Numbered from the stretch's first letter, positions 35,269 to 44,919 are shown. The stretch is DNA of 64,000 bases from Vibrio chagasii (GCF_002954585.1 NZ_MSCI01000002.1:1590089-1654088); one strand, 5' to 3'. Program-made: numbers and translations. The notes: generated by a model from the letters alone, not told the origin.

Positions 35269-36777
35269 ATGAGCAGTACTTTAGAGTCCGTAAATATACC
35301 AAGAGAGGAGCCTCAGACCCATGAGGACGAACTCTCCTATGAACAACAACACAAACCAAGCTCAGAGTTTGAATCCCGAGAAAAGTATCTAGAGCACGAA
35401 TTACAAATCATGTCGCCGAAGCGCTGGCGTCCAAATTTACCGTTTAAAGACTATCGATTTGAGATAGAAGACACCATCCCTGCGATGGCTGCGACCATTG
35501 GTAAAGTAGTAATGGTCGGTGCAATTGCTGCCACTTTTGCTGGAGCGCTTGGGTTAAATGAAGACTTTATTCTAGAAAACGTTCGATACGAACTCCTTAT
35601 TGCCTCTGTCTTTATCATCCTTTTTTCTGGTTTTCTACTACCAACGGCCAACCTCGCAGGTACGCACGGCCCACTTATTCCATTGATCCCTATCGTAGTT
35701 GCAGCTGGAGGGCACCCTATGGCATTCGGCTTGTTAATTGGCGCTTTCGGCTTGTTATTAGCCATCAGTAAAGGTGGCAGTATGTTGGCTAACCTCACCA
35801 GTAAAGGCGTGTGTGGTGGCTTGTTGCTCTACCTTGGATTTGTGGGCACCGCTTCTCAGGTGAAAAAACTGTTCGCTTGGGCCGAAGGCATCGGCATGAG
35901 CCACATCGCTTTTGTGGTGATATTTTGTACCATTATTCTGTACGCGCTATTGGAGCATTTCCGCAAGCGTTGGCTAGCAGTGCCTCTTAGCTGCTTGTTG
36001 GGTGGTACGATTGCATTTGCTCTGGGTGCGCCATTTGCTTTCCACACCGAGCCAGGCTTACCTAACATGAACCCTATGTATTGGTGGGGAGAAAATACAG
36101 GTTGGATGTTAGGCCTACCGACAATTGAACACTTCATGGTAGTACTGCCGTTCGCGATTCTTGCGGTGGCGATGTGGTCGCCAGATTTCTTAGGGCATCA
36201 AGTATTCCAAAAGATCAGCTACCCAGAGCGTACTGGCAAAGTACATATGAACATTGATGACACCATGACTACAGCGTCTATTCGTCAAACATTCGGATCG
36301 CTACTTGGTGGTACTAACTTTACGTCTTCATGGGGTACTTACATCGTACCTGCGGCGATTGCGAAACGTCCTATCCCTGCGGGTGCTTTACTAACGGCTC
36401 TGTTCTGTATCATCGCCGCTATTTGGGGCTACCCAATGGACTTAGCTATTTGGCAACCTGTACTTTGTGTCGCCCTGATTGTGGGTGTATTCGTTCCACT
36501 ATTAGAGGCGGGAATGGAGATGACGCGTGAGGGTAAAACCACGCAATCGGCAGCGATTGTTGTGTTCTCATCAGCACTCGTCAATCCGGCATTTGGTTGG
36601 TCAATCACTATGCTGCTAGACAATTTAGGATTGGTCGGCTGTAAAGAGCGTAGCAGTGAACTAAGTAAGATGAGCCGCTGGGTTCTTCCCGGTATTATGT
36701 TTGTTGTACTGACAAGCGTGATGGCGTTGGTCGGCCTTCTACCAGGGATTCCAGCTCTTATCTCAAGCTTTCGTTAA
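35269..36777 (+). CDS. DUF3360-family multi-pass membrane permease (SulP-like)
   Basis: 502 residues. A hydrophilic N-terminus of about 70 residues leads to around 10-12 membrane helices (for example VVMVGAIAATFAGALGL, LLIASVFIILFSGFLLP, LIPLIPIVVAAGGHPMAFG, IVVFSSALVNPAFGWS). The GTHGPLIPLIP and GGTNFTSSWGTY segments resemble the substrate-site loops of SulP/nucleobase-type transporters. No STAS domain. Transport of an organic or inorganic anion is inferred only. A good AAGGA site precedes the ATG. A single gene. Confidence 0.8.
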   Translation: MSSTLESVNIPREEPQTHEDELSYEQQHKPSSEFESREKYLEHELQIMSPKRWRPNLPFKDYRFEIEDTIPAMAATIGKVVMVGAIAATFAGALGLNEDFILENVRYELLIASVFIILFSGFLLPTANLAGTHGPLIPLIPIVVAAGGHPMAFGLLIGAFGLLLAISKGGSMLANLTSKGVCGGLLLYLGFVGTASQVKKLFAWAEGIGMSHIAFVVIFCTIILYALLEHFRKRWLAVPLSCLLGGTIAFALGAPFAFHTEPGLPNMNPMYWWGENTGWMLGLPTIEHFMVVLPFAILAVAMWSPDFLGHQVFQKISYPERTGKVHMNIDDTMTTASIRQTFGSLLGGTNFTSSWGTYIVPAAIAKRPIPAGALLTALFCIIAAIWGYPMDLAIWQPVLCVALIVGVFVPLLEAGMEMTREGKTTQSAAIVVFSSALVNPAFGWSITMLLDNLGLVGCKERSSELSKMSRWVLPGIMFVVLTSVMALVGLLPGIPALISSFR

Positions 36778-37020
36778 GCTAGACTGATAGCTAATTTCCA
36801 TAATAATACAAAGGCTTTGAAGCCTTAATTTATCTATCTATGATTGCTTGGCTAACTCAGCCGACTCCGTCAACACAGTGTTACAATGCTATCGTTGCTC
36901 AAAAATCGAAAGTCACAAGTTAGTCAAAGTTACTCAATTACAATTAATTAGCACTATCGTTAACTTGATTCCTCAATAATGGTTGGGGTTTTATATCGCG
37001 AAGGAATAACAGGAATACAT

Positions 37021-37422
37021 ATGAATCCAAGTCTCAGCGAAGTATTGCAAGCTCTTCAGGACAGTTGGTCTATAGACAGCACTGATGACCCAGAAAATTG
37101 GAACCCGTCCAACCCGAGCCGTGGGCAGTGCGGGATGTCCTCACTCATAATAAATGACTACTTTGGTGGGAAGTTAGTGCTATGGAAAGTTTTTGTGGGT
37201 GAAGAACAAGACGGCGTACATTATTCAAACGAATTACCAGACGGCACTCCATTCGACTCGACTGGTGATCAGTTTTGGGATACAGAGGAGTTAAAAGAAC
37301 CTCTATCGTTCGAAAGGCCAAGTGAACTACCAAAGAATGGAGCTGACCGTTATCTGAGACTATCAGATTTGGTACGTAGTAAGTTGGAACGCGAGCAGGA
37401 AGAAAAGTCCATCTCAACCTAA
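37021..37422 (+). CDS. YunG-like protein
   Basis: 133 residues from the ATG at 37021, preceded by AGGA. An upstream ATG at 36979 lacks a good site. It shows the YunG pattern: NPSNPSRGQCGMSSLIINDYFGG (a possible Cys in GQCG), VHYSNELPDGTPFDSTGDQF, and a charged tail. The Cys-His arrangement is reminiscent of papain-like/transglutaminase folds, but no activity is established. A hairpin follows. Confidence 0.75.
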   Translation: MNPSLSEVLQALQDSWSIDSTDDPENWNPSNPSRGQCGMSSLIINDYFGGKLVLWKVFVGEEQDGVHYSNELPDGTPFDSTGDQFWDTEELKEPLSFERPSELPKNGADRYLRLSDLVRSKLEREQEEKSIST

Positions 37423-37446
37423 GGCTCAAGGTATATGACTTAAAGA

Positions 37447-37466
37447 AGCCCACTACGAAGTGGGCT
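37447..37466 (+). terminator. Hairpin after the YunG-like gene
   Basis: An 8-bp stem AGCCCACT/AGTGGGCT with a 4-nt loop, followed by a weak T-rich run. Confidence 0.6.
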
Positions 37467-37653
37467 CAAGTTTATTAATTTGAATAAATTTAAGTTCTCT
37501 ATTTTAGGGAAAATCCATTACCAATTTATATCTAAAAACAATCCTTTATTTTATGTGTATCACTCGAATGATTAGCTTGGAACATCCTACCGGGTGTAAT
37601 CGAAACATATCGCTTACCCATTGTTACTTCAATGCTAATTGTCTAGCGCCTAT

Positions 37654-38370
37654 CTACATAGATTTTAATCGAGATCCAAAATGCTGATATACATAGTCAT
37701 TGTCGAAACCATCAACATTCTGACTCGAGAAAATCAGCGGTGTAGAACCTTGGTTTAATGCTGCTTTCTGGGACTCCACAACTAACATGTTCATGATCAT
37801 CATGCCCGCTATGCTTGAAAAAGCGCCCGTCACTTTTCCGTTTACATTACATAGGCCATCACCAGGCGGAACCTGATTATCAATAACAACATCAGCGATA
37901 TCCATCAGCTTTAGACCAGAGCTATGGCGGCTTGGATATTTTGATGACTGTTCGATCGACGTTATCGCAATAACTTGATGTCCTTTAGACTTAGCAATCT
38001 GTGCGAACTCTATTGGGAGAGCATTCCGCCCTGAATTAGAAATGACCATCACTACATCATTAGCTAAAATATTCTGTTCATTCCAAATAACTTCGGCTAA
38101 TCCTGGTAACTTTTCCATAGCCGAACCTCTTAGTGCACCATCATTGGTTAGTAGCACCGAGTCTAAGATAGCATTGACATTGCCAAGGCCACCAGCTCGA
38201 ATAAACCCTTCTAGACCAACCATGTGCGAGTGACCTGTCCCTAAGACTTGTATCATATTGTCGTTAACAATAGCTTGAGCAAATAACTCCGTTGCTTGAG
38301 ATAACGCCTTTTGGTTGACCTCCACAAGTGAGGTAAGCTTTGGTATTAAACGATTCAAGTATTCAGACAT
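37654..38370 (-). CDS. SIS-domain phosphosugar-binding protein
   Basis: 238 residues from the ATG at 38370 (an AGGAGA site precedes it; the longer frame to 38406 is not supported). SIS fold: IQVLGTGHSHMVGLEGFIRAGG, MVISNSGRNALPIEFAQIAK, HQVIAITSIEQS. It resembles UPF0309/MurQ-like proteins that bind or isomerise amino-sugar phosphates. The divergent AraC-family gene suggests a sugar-inducible unit. The substrate is unknown. Confidence 0.85.
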   Translation of the reverse strand: MSEYLNRLIPKLTSLVEVNQKALSQATELFAQAIVNDNMIQVLGTGHSHMVGLEGFIRAGGLGNVNAILDSVLLTNDGALRGSAMEKLPGLAEVIWNEQNILANDVVMVISNSGRNALPIEFAQIAKSKGHQVIAITSIEQSSKYPSRHSSGLKLMDIADVVIDNQVPPGDGLCNVNGKVTGAFSSIAGMMIMNMLVVESQKAALNQGSTPLIFSSQNVDGFDNDYVYQHFGSRLKSM

Positions 38371-38429
38371 GCTTGTGTTCTCCTGTACTCTTTGACGATG
38401 ATTCAAACATATCAGCCCTATCTTACATT

Positions 38430-38459
38430 AGTGATACTATTCCACTAAAAAGTGATACT
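38430..38459. promoter_or_regulatory. Direct repeats in the SIS-AraC divergent promoter
   Basis: AGTGATACT occurs at 38430-38438 and again at 38451-38459, 21 bp apart (two helical turns, same orientation), as expected for AraC-family half-sites. Confidence 0.6.
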
Positions 38460-38526
38460 TTTATTGATCATTGAACAATACGTGTCAATATGCGTTCACA
38501 TAACCAATAATTTAAAACGGCTTGGA

Positions 38527-39384
38527 ATGAAAGCAACAATACAGAAAATACCTCAAAGGCATGGCTGGTCCTGGCGCTATAAAAAATTTGAAGAAACCTT
38601 CAAACCGGAAAGTTGGCATGCTCATCAAGAATTTGAACTGGTTTTGCATCGCAACTTTCAAGGTAAATCGAGAATTGAAACCTTTGAAGGACAGATAAAA
38701 CACAACGAACTACTACTAATTGGCCCAGGCCTTGCCCATAGCTTCGAATCACGAGATTCAGATGAAAAACATCCGTGTGAAACTCATGTCATCTGGTTCA
38801 GAGAGGAGTGGATCGGCCAACTCATGTACAGCAGTGCCGAGCTTCGACAGTTGGCTCCTATCATTCGCAATGCCAACAAAGGTATAAGATTTACAACACA
38901 AACAGCAGAGAAGGTTTACCAACACCTCATTAACTTTAGTGAACTATCCCCAATTGCGCAGCTTGCAGTCTTCATTCAGGTTTTGGGAGAACTGTGCTCT
39001 GATCAACATGTTATCGAGCTACTGCCCTATTATTCGCGAGGAGAAAAAGAAAAGGCTAGTAATGATTTCAGCAAAATAGATAAGGTTTGCCAGTACATAG
39101 ATCAGCACTATTCATCAGATATTACTTTGAAAAAGCTTGCCAATTACGTACATGTAAGTGAAAACACTGTACATCGTTGGTTCACACAACACTTTAACGA
39201 AAGTTACATCACCTATTTGACAAAGTTAAGGTTGAATCATGCTTCTCAATTGCTCACAACAACGTCGCAGCCCATTAACTTAATTGCAGAAAGAGTAGGC
39301 TATACTAATCGATCTAACTTTAATCGCCTGTTTAAAAAGTACAAAGGCATATCACCTTCAATGTACCGTCAGAAATTCAGATGA
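38527..39384 (+). CDS. AraC-family transcriptional regulator
   Basis: About 285 residues from the ATG at 38527 (a GTG at 38452 adds 25 residues). An N-terminal cupin-like sensor (WHAHQEFELVLHRNFQGKS, LLIGPGLAHSFES) and a C-terminal double HTH (ITLKKLANYVHVSENTVHRW; INLIAERVGYTNRSNFNRLF, KKYKGISPSMYRQ). It is divergent from the SIS-domain gene, with two 9-bp direct repeats between them, so it most likely activates that gene in response to a sugar derivative. Confidence 0.88.
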   Translation: MKATIQKIPQRHGWSWRYKKFEETFKPESWHAHQEFELVLHRNFQGKSRIETFEGQIKHNELLLIGPGLAHSFESRDSDEKHPCETHVIWFREEWIGQLMYSSAELRQLAPIIRNANKGIRFTTQTAEKVYQHLINFSELSPIAQLAVFIQVLGELCSDQHVIELLPYYSRGEKEKASNDFSKIDKVCQYIDQHYSSDITLKKLANYVHVSENTVHRWFTQHFNESYITYLTKLRLNHASQLLTTTSQPINLIAERVGYTNRSNFNRLFKKYKGISPSMYRQKFR

Positions 39385-39563
39385 ACAATAGTTTATTCAA
39401 GTCTTGTCTGATTTACACGATATATTCCTGTCTATTTTGACACTTCAGTCGTCTCATAAGGGTTCATACAGAGTTATTTATCAACTCCGAGAACCCAATT
39501 TACTTTAGCGTAGAAAACGCGCTTTCCTCAGTCACTACCGCCATCACGGGCAAGGCACAAAGA

Positions 39564-39685
39564 ACACCGATTCTTGTTTACAGCATGCGTTATATGACAA
39601 GAGAAACGTGCTAAATCTAGAGATGCTTACCAAGAACATCCCAAGCCATCTTACGAATTTATCTTCCTCGACTTACCTCAGCACT
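39564..39685 (+). pseudogene. Decayed fragment of the ABM-like protein family
   Basis: Translation TPILVYSMRYMTRETC, stop, then (after a frameshift) YQEHPKPSYE and FIFLDLP lines up with TPILVYGKRHIKKEKL, AYQTHSKSAYEE and IFAFPD of the genes at 45047 and 60995. About 120 bp are recognisable, with stops and shifts. This is a third, far older copy of that family. Confidence 0.6.
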
Positions 39686-39834
39686 CCTAGCCCCAACTTC
39701 TTCATGTCATAGTTGATCTAATAGATAAAAAGCTCTAAATATCTGGACACACTTTTACTCACAGAACTTGTTGATGTTGAATATGTCATTAACTACCATA
39801 ATTCGAATACTTAGTGACCACACAGGACGTAAAT

Positions 39835-40083
39835 ATGACTTCATTTCAATTTTATAAGAAAGATACAACGTCAACACATTTAGATGTACATAGTGACTCA
39901 TTTGCGAGAGAAAACGCTCAACTTATTGAGCAAGAGTTCGAGCCAATAGGTGACATTATAGAAGCAGAAAATAGCCAAATTGCGCATGAAACGTTTAAAT
40001 CAATGTGTGACCATGAATTAGAAAACTTGGCGAAGTCGCAACTGTTGGTAGGGGTTCTTACAGCGGGAACTGGCGGTGTGTAA
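39835..40083 (+). CDS. Hypothetical 82-residue protein with Gly-rich tail
   Basis: From the ATG at 39835 with AGGA upstream (the ORF can extend seven codons further): MTSFQFYKKDTTSTHLDV, an acidic helical middle (IEQEFEPIGDIIEAENSQ), and a tail LLVGVLTAGTGGV. No family recognised. The combination of an acidic leader-like part and a short Gly/Thr-rich tail is superficially like a modified-peptide precursor, but no modifying enzyme is near, so I call it an orphan. Confidence 0.45.
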   Translation: MTSFQFYKKDTTSTHLDVHSDSFARENAQLIEQEFEPIGDIIEAENSQIAHETFKSMCDHELENLAKSQLLVGVLTAGTGGV

Positions 40084-40312
40084 CATCATCTTTACTGTCA
40101 ATTTGCTGCACTGACTCGACTTATTTAACGTAGATCACACTAAGCTGGGCTATATCGTCTAACATTGAGATGGGACTAAGTCTCAATAAATATTAGGTAT
40201 TTTCGCCTTGATGTGGTGTTTGTTTTGCTTTAGACAGAGGCAAACTTTAAAATTTTCTTGCTAAAAAGGTAGAAAACTTTATAGTATTCTCAAGTTAAAA
40301 ATGAGAACCAAC

Positions 40313-40570
40313 ATGTCATTGCAAAAAAAACAATCCAAAGTATCACTGAACATCAAAATCCCTTCAGACTTGGATGCTCGCCTTAAACTAGCGAGAAAAG
40401 CAGCGCGTGAACAAGGGCTTATGTTCAATGTATCCCAAGAAGTTGAAAAATTTCTTGAGAAAAAATTAAAACAAGTTGAACGTCAATTATCTATAGATGA
40501 GGAGATTAAGAATAACCTAAAGGAACTTGGTGGATTTGATATAGATGAAATGATGAAATCGATGGATTAA
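40313..40570 (+). CDS. Ribbon-helix-helix-like small DNA-binding protein
   Basis: About 85 residues from the ATG at 40313 (or 40301). KVSLNIKIPSDLDARLKLAR is a typical RHH strand plus first helix; NVSQEVEKFLEKKLKQVERQ continues as an amphipathic helix, with an acidic C-terminus (FDIDEMMKSMD). RHH proteins of this size are often antitoxins or plasmid regulators. A decayed copy of its middle occurs at 60370. A small membrane-peptide gene follows 59 bp downstream. Confidence 0.6.
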   Translation: MSLQKKQSKVSLNIKIPSDLDARLKLARKAAREQGLMFNVSQEVEKFLEKKLKQVERQLSIDEEIKNNLKELGGFDIDEMMKSMD

Positions 40571-40629
40571 AAATACTAACAAGTATTGATTTAATTGAAT
40601 TACAAACGATAACAAGTGTGGAGATGATT

Positions 40630-40752
40630 ATGGGTACAATAATTGGACTGTTAATTTTAGTTGGGATAGATTTACTCTTAAAGCGTCAAACGGGGCTTCA
40701 TTTGCATCAGTGGATTGCAAAAAAAATCCAAGACTCTCAAAACAAGAAATAA
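40630..40752 (+). CDS. 40-residue single-span membrane peptide
   Basis: MGTIIGLLILVGIDLLLKRQ, then TGLHLHQWIAKKIQDSQNKK. It has a GGAG ribosome site with 6-nt spacing. One N-terminal membrane helix and a basic C-terminal tail, similar in layout to small toxic or regulatory membrane peptides. Its position straight after a ribbon-helix-helix gene suggests a pair. No family recognised. Confidence 0.5.
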   Translation: MGTIIGLLILVGIDLLLKRQTGLHLHQWIAKKIQDSQNKK

Positions 40753-40843
40753 TCGATTCTCATAAAAGTGAAAGAATTCATTATTTTGCCGATTTGATGT
40801 AAGAATTGCTTGTACCAAACATAGGAGAAAATGGTATCAAGCG

Positions 40844-40869
40844 CTGATAATACAGATTGGTATTATCAG
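40844..40869. terminator. 10-bp hairpin after the RHH/membrane-peptide pair
   Basis: CTGATAATAC (40844-40853) pairs perfectly with GTATTATCAG (40860-40869), loop AGATTG. It has no T-tract. An aligned but sequence-diverged hairpin exists at 60504-60529. Confidence 0.5.
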
Positions 40870-40998
40870 TACCGACCTACATAGTCGAGTTTTTAGAAAT
40901 GCAGGCTCTACGATTCTCAAAAACTAAGGCCAAGTGATCACGAGGCCTTAGTTTTACCTATCTAGCAACTTCCCGCTCCCCATTTTGGGTCCAATCAT

Positions 40999-41910
40999 TT
41001 AAGTGTAGCTGAGTCCGTTTTGCCACTGCTTTCGAAACTCTTCAAGCTCATTAATAAATAACTTAAAACGATTAGGAGTATGTAGACTTGGCTTATAGAA
41101 AGCATAGAGATGATTTACTTCGAACCATAAGTTATGGAACAACGGTATTAATTGACCACTTAACACATACTCTCTAGCATGCGTAATCGGAAGTAAGGCA
41201 ATACCTAAGCCTTCTAGCGCCATAGAAGTTGCAATGTCGATGGAATCTGTTGTCATTTGTCCTTCCACACTAACCTCGCGTCTTTCTCCATCTGAGTTTT
41301 CCAATTGCCAATAGCGTTCGACTCCTACCCTGTTCACCTGGGTAATACACTGGTGTTGTTTCAGTTCATCAACGGATGTCGGCATACTCGCTTCGTTGAG
41401 GTATTTAGGTGAAGCGTAACAAGCACGCTGGAACTGAGATAACTTACGACAAACAATCCTATCGTCACTAGGTTCTATGGGAGAAATAACCAAGTCTATA
41501 TTATCCATCACTTTTAAGTTATCGACAGATAAGGTACGCCAATGGATATCAATGTTGGGAAATTTTTGGTGGAATGTAGGTAGAAAGTTTTGCACTAAAA
41601 ATCTCGACATGGAAGATAAACTCCCTATCCGTAACCGACCGTTTATACCTTGCTTTTGGACTTGGAGCTTTTCGACGCTGTATTCGACTAAGCTTAAAAT
41701 ATCTAATGTGGACTCCAAAAAATTTTCACCATGCGGTGTGAGGCTAATCTTATTTCCGATTCGATGAACTAATGTCACATTGAGCTTTTTTTCTAAATTT
41801 CTAATTTTCCGACTTAAGGTAGGCTGGCTTGTTTCTAGTGTGCTTGCAGCTTCGGTAAAGTTTAAGTGTTCGGCTAAAACTACAAACATCTTTAAAGATT
41901 CTATATCCAT
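40999..41910 (-). CDS. LysR-family transcriptional regulator
   Basis: 303 residues from the ATG at 41910 (the frame extends to 41961 without clear support). N-terminal HTH: MDIESLKMFVVLAEHLNFTE, then TSQPTLSRKIRNLEKKLNVT. The effector domain runs about 90-295. Its divergent neighbour is the CHASE3 chemoreceptor 190 bp away, an unusual pairing. The target and ligand are unknown. Confidence 0.88.
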   Translation of the reverse strand: MDIESLKMFVVLAEHLNFTEAASTLETSQPTLSRKIRNLEKKLNVTLVHRIGNKISLTPHGENFLESTLDILSLVEYSVEKLQVQKQGINGRLRIGSLSSMSRFLVQNFLPTFHQKFPNIDIHWRTLSVDNLKVMDNIDLVISPIEPSDDRIVCRKLSQFQRACYASPKYLNEASMPTSVDELKQHQCITQVNRVGVERYWQLENSDGERREVSVEGQMTTDSIDIATSMALEGLGIALLPITHAREYVLSGQLIPLFHNLWFEVNHLYAFYKPSLHTPNRFKLFINELEEFRKQWQNGLSYT

Positions 41911-42097
41911 GATTACTACTGATAGTTCTAATTTTAAATGAATTCTCCCACCATTAACCACATTAGTAAAGTGGTTTTAATCTATACCATTTTTGAATAA
42001 CTGCTATTTAATAATGTGTCTAGGGTATAACAAGCGCATGGTGTATTGTTTCATATACTAAACCTCAAATCAGTCAACGTCATAAAATGGATTTTAT

Positions 42098-43729
42098 ATG
42101 TCAAGGTTAGAAAACACACCTACAAAATGGTTATTTATTATTATAATGTCAGCAATATCATTGTCATGCCTAACAATGTTTTTGGTTATTAGTTCTTCCA
42201 ATAAAATTATTCGTGAAAATAGTCACTGGGTTAATCATACATATCGAGTGATGCTTGAGGTCGATAAAGCAGTCGAGCAAGTTGTTAATATGGAAACTGG
42301 ATACAGGGGTTATATGATTACGGGAAACAAGAACTTTCTTGAGCCCTATTACCAAGGTAAAAAGAAGATTCATATAGCACTTGAGGATTTGATTGAACTA
42401 ACTAAAGACAATAACACCCAAACGATAGCGTTTAACTCGGTTCTTGCCGAGGTGAACAATTGGCAAAGTGAAGTGTTAGATGCTGGTATCGCGATTAGGG
42501 AGATAGGGTCGAATAAAGCAGCTTCTGAATTTGTGAACGAAGCGACAGGAAAGGCGTATGTTGATAAGATACGAAGTATACTTGATGAAGCATCTGGAAG
42601 AGAGGAGGCATTGCTTATTCAGCGCGCCATCGATCAGAGGGTATCATTAGAAAATCTTCAGCTATGGACTTTAATCACTTTAGGCATCAGTTGGCTTATC
42701 TCAGCACTTATTCTTTTTCTCGCAAGCAAAACAATTCTAAAAAATGTAGACGATATCTCAGTAGCTATAGATTGCTTTGCTAAAGGTGAGATTAAACTAA
42801 TAAATGCTGAACCCTCCCAAAATGAGTTTTACAAGATTAGACAGTGTTTTAACCGTTCAATGGCGCAATTGACCTCATTAATTAATGAACTAACGTTATC
42901 TTCAGAGCAATCTAATTTAGCAACCGGCAAGCTATCAACGGTAATGGAAAGTACAGCGAATAATGCTCAGACTGAATTAGCTCAGGTTGACGAAATTTCT
43001 ACAGCTATCAGCCAACTGTCGAGTACAGCTCGTGAGGTCTCCTCAAATGCGACTCAAGCAGAAGAGCAAACAAGAATTGCTTTGTCGAGTGTTGAAAATG
43101 GGAGTCATTTACTGCAAGAGTCAACAGAACTTACTTCCCGAATGAGCGGATCTATTCAAGTGACGGCGGGGTTGATTGAAGATCTAAAGAATAGTGCAAT
43201 AAACATAAGTGAAGTGACGAATATTATTAGTTCTATATCAGAACAAACAAACTTACTGGCGCTGAATGCTGCAATTGAAGCTGCTAGGGCTGGAGAGCAA
43301 GGCCGTGGTTTCGCGGTGGTCGCAGATGAAGTTCGAAGTTTAGCGGGTAAGACACAAGAATCTACGCGCAGCATTCAAGAAATCATAACGCGCTTGCAAA
43401 ACCAATCAAAGCAGGCGAATGACAATATCATATCTGATGTAGAGTCGATAAAAGCATCTGTTGATATATCGGAAAAAGTGATGGCAGCATTTAAGGAAAT
43501 TGATGCGTCGGTTAAGACTATTTCAGATATGAATGCATTAGTTGCTACAGCTTCTCATCAGCAGTTTTCTGTTACAGAAAGTATTGCAGTCACTACGATC
43601 AAAGCACGCGACCTCGTCAATGAAAATGCAAGTGCCGTGCAGCAGTGTCAGTCTGCCACTGATAAACTTGTTACGTTTGCAAAAAAACAAAACAACGAAC
43701 TTGCTTTCTTTAAAGTTATAAAGTGCTGA
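42098..43729 (+). CDS. Methyl-accepting chemotaxis protein with CHASE3 sensor
   Basis: 543 residues. TM1 about 12-33, a periplasmic CHASE3 domain (about 40-185) with [22 protein letters not shown]2 ([20 protein letters not shown]), a HAMP-like linker, then the MCP domain with tip [20 protein letters not shown] near 381-400 and [24 protein letters not shown]3 ligands are not generally known. No CheB/CheR-binding pentapeptide at the C-terminus (ends FFKVIKC). A single gene. Confidence 0.92.
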   Translation: MSRLENTPTKWLFIIIMSAISLSCLTMFLVISSSNKIIRENSHWVNHTYRVMLEVDKAVEQVVNMETGYRGYMITGNKNFLEPYYQGKKKIHIALEDLIELTKDNNTQTIAFNSVLAEVNNWQSEVLDAGIAIREIGSNKAASEFVNEATGKAYVDKIRSILDEASGREEALLIQRAIDQRVSLENLQLWTLITLGISWLISALILFLASKTILKNVDDISVAIDCFAKGEIKLINAEPSQNEFYKIRQCFNRSMAQLTSLINELTLSSEQSNLATGKLSTVMESTANNAQTELAQVDEISTAISQLSSTAREVSSNATQAEEQTRIALSSVENGSHLLQESTELTSRMSGSIQVTAGLIEDLKNSAINISEVTNIISSISEQTNLLALNAAIEAARAGEQGRGFAVVADEVRSLAGKTQESTRSIQEIITRLQNQSKQANDNIISDVESIKASVDISEKVMAAFKEIDASVKTISDMNALVATASHQQFSVTESIAVTTIKARDLVNENASAVQQCQSATDKLVTFAKKQNNELAFFKVIKC

Positions 43730-43996
43730 CATTCCTTTCCTAACGTCTCTCGTGGGTTATACCTGCTAGATTGAAAGCATATTTACCCTAGAAGTTAGGA
43801 TAACAGGAAAAGTTTAGTCTACACTCAATAGGTGACAATATTCATATTTAACTTACAGATGTGATATTAGCGATAGCATGAGAAAATAGCCAACAGCATT
43901 TATTGTGAAAGCATACCATCTCAGGCTTTACCTCGCAGTCCGCTTTTAGTATCTGTGCATTGGTCACGCAGTGAAACTTTTTAAAGGAGCGTGAAG

Positions 43997-44158
43997 ATGG
44001 ATGAGAACTCGGATATATTAGGTCCACCAGTTTCTTTCGCTGAATTTAATGATTTATGCGACTGTAAACTGACAGATGAACACCAACATAAACAATCTCC
44101 TCAAATAGTGGGCAAATATTTATTATTAGAATTGAGTGATACTAAACCCTTAAGTTAA
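43997..44158 (+). CDS. Hypothetical 53-residue protein
   Basis: Preceded by a strong GGAG site at 7-nt spacing. MDENSDILGPPVSFAEFND, then LCDCKLTDEHQHKQSP and IVGKYLLLELSDTKPLS. It has Cys-x-Cys and a His pair, is acidic overall, and has no signal peptide. No family recognised. The ribosome site argues that it is translated. Confidence 0.5.
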   Translation: MDENSDILGPPVSFAEFNDLCDCKLTDEHQHKQSPQIVGKYLLLELSDTKPLS

Positions 44159-44656
44159 TCTGCTCTTGTATGACATTCTCCATTTGTCTTTACTCGTAAA
44201 TACTGAGCACAATAATAAGTGGCTTCCCATCACGATTTTTATTCATTGCTCGCTTATGTTTAACTTTTCTAAAACGGATTTTGTTCAATCCAGAGTAAAA
44301 GCTTAAACCTCTCATTAACCAAAGGCTCTGTATCAGGAGGCCTTTGGTTTGTTAAACAGATAGACAGCCCTACTCCAATGATTTTACTGCTTTCTTCAAC
44401 AGATCAATGGGCTCAATGCGCTAATGCCATTACGCACTTACTGCTAATGTCCCACGAAGGCTAGTCAAAATGCGCTCAACAGACTTCCCCTATAATTCCA
44501 TCTCGAATGAAGTTGGCCGAGCTCTTGAAAAATCCTCACGATAGGAAGGAGAAACTATTTCTCGCTGAATATACTGTTACGACTATCACGAGCACTATTT
44601 AGTGGAATCTTAATTTACCTTGTGTGGGTGGCTACAAAGTGTTAATAATTATCTCC

Positions 44657-44719
44657 ATGAACAAAATTTACCTAAACGTAAAAACCACCACTACCACCAT
44701 GAGGCGACTCAGGAGGTAG
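44657..44719 (+). CDS. Threonine-rich leader peptide of an attenuator (copy 1)
   Basis: A 20-residue frame, MNKIYLNVKTTTTTMRRLRR, with five consecutive Thr codons (ACC ACC ACT ACC ACC). It lies inside overlapping hairpins followed by a terminator, the arrangement of amino-acid biosynthesis leaders such as thrL. No obvious ribosome site. Copy 2 at 60601 keeps the Thr run. Confidence 0.6.
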   Translation: MNKIYLNVKTTTTTMRRLRR

Positions 44720-44772
44720 TGGTTTGCGTCAATAAAAGACCTCTGAGTGATTCATCGCCAGAGGTTTTTTTG
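44687..44772 (+). promoter_or_regulatory. Transcription attenuator, copy 1
   Basis: Segment 1 ACCACTACC (44687-44695, over the Thr codons) pairs with segment 2 GGTAGTGGT (44715-44723). Segment 2's left part CTCAGGAGG (about 44708-44716) can instead pair, with one bulge, with segment 3 CCTCTGAG (44740-44747). Segment 3 forms the terminator stem ACCTCTG/CAGAGGT (44739-44745 with 44759-44765) followed by seven T. Ribosome stalling at Thr codons would free segment 2 to act as antiterminator. Confidence 0.65.
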
Positions 44773-44815
44773 TATCTAGGCTTTATATTTCACTCAGAAT
44801 TAACTGGAGAAAAAT

Positions 44816-44919
44816 ATGAAGAGACAACGAGAAATCACCCAGCAACTTATTACACTTCGTACCACAAAACCAGGGATGGTCTGTTGGCATCAGAACAGAC
44901 AAGAGACAACAGTGTATAA
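44816..44919 (+). pseudogene. Frameshifted copy of the 34-residue peptide gene
   Basis: Starts after a GGAG site: MKRQREITQQLITLRTTK, then loses one base relative to copy 2 (60760-60864), so its own frame runs on to 45007 as unrelated residues. With the base restored it would end RD-LLASEQTRDNSV. Confidence 0.5.

Noticed and set aside
39835..40083. RiPP or bacteriocin precursor
   Set aside because: There is no double-Gly cleavage motif followed by a plausible core, and no modifying enzyme or peptide exporter nearby.
44620..44919. 99-codon frame with HHYHH (and the matching frame at 60546)
   Set aside because: It reads through the attenuator hairpins and terminator in a different frame from the Thr leader peptide; its His run is the same DNA as the Thr codons.
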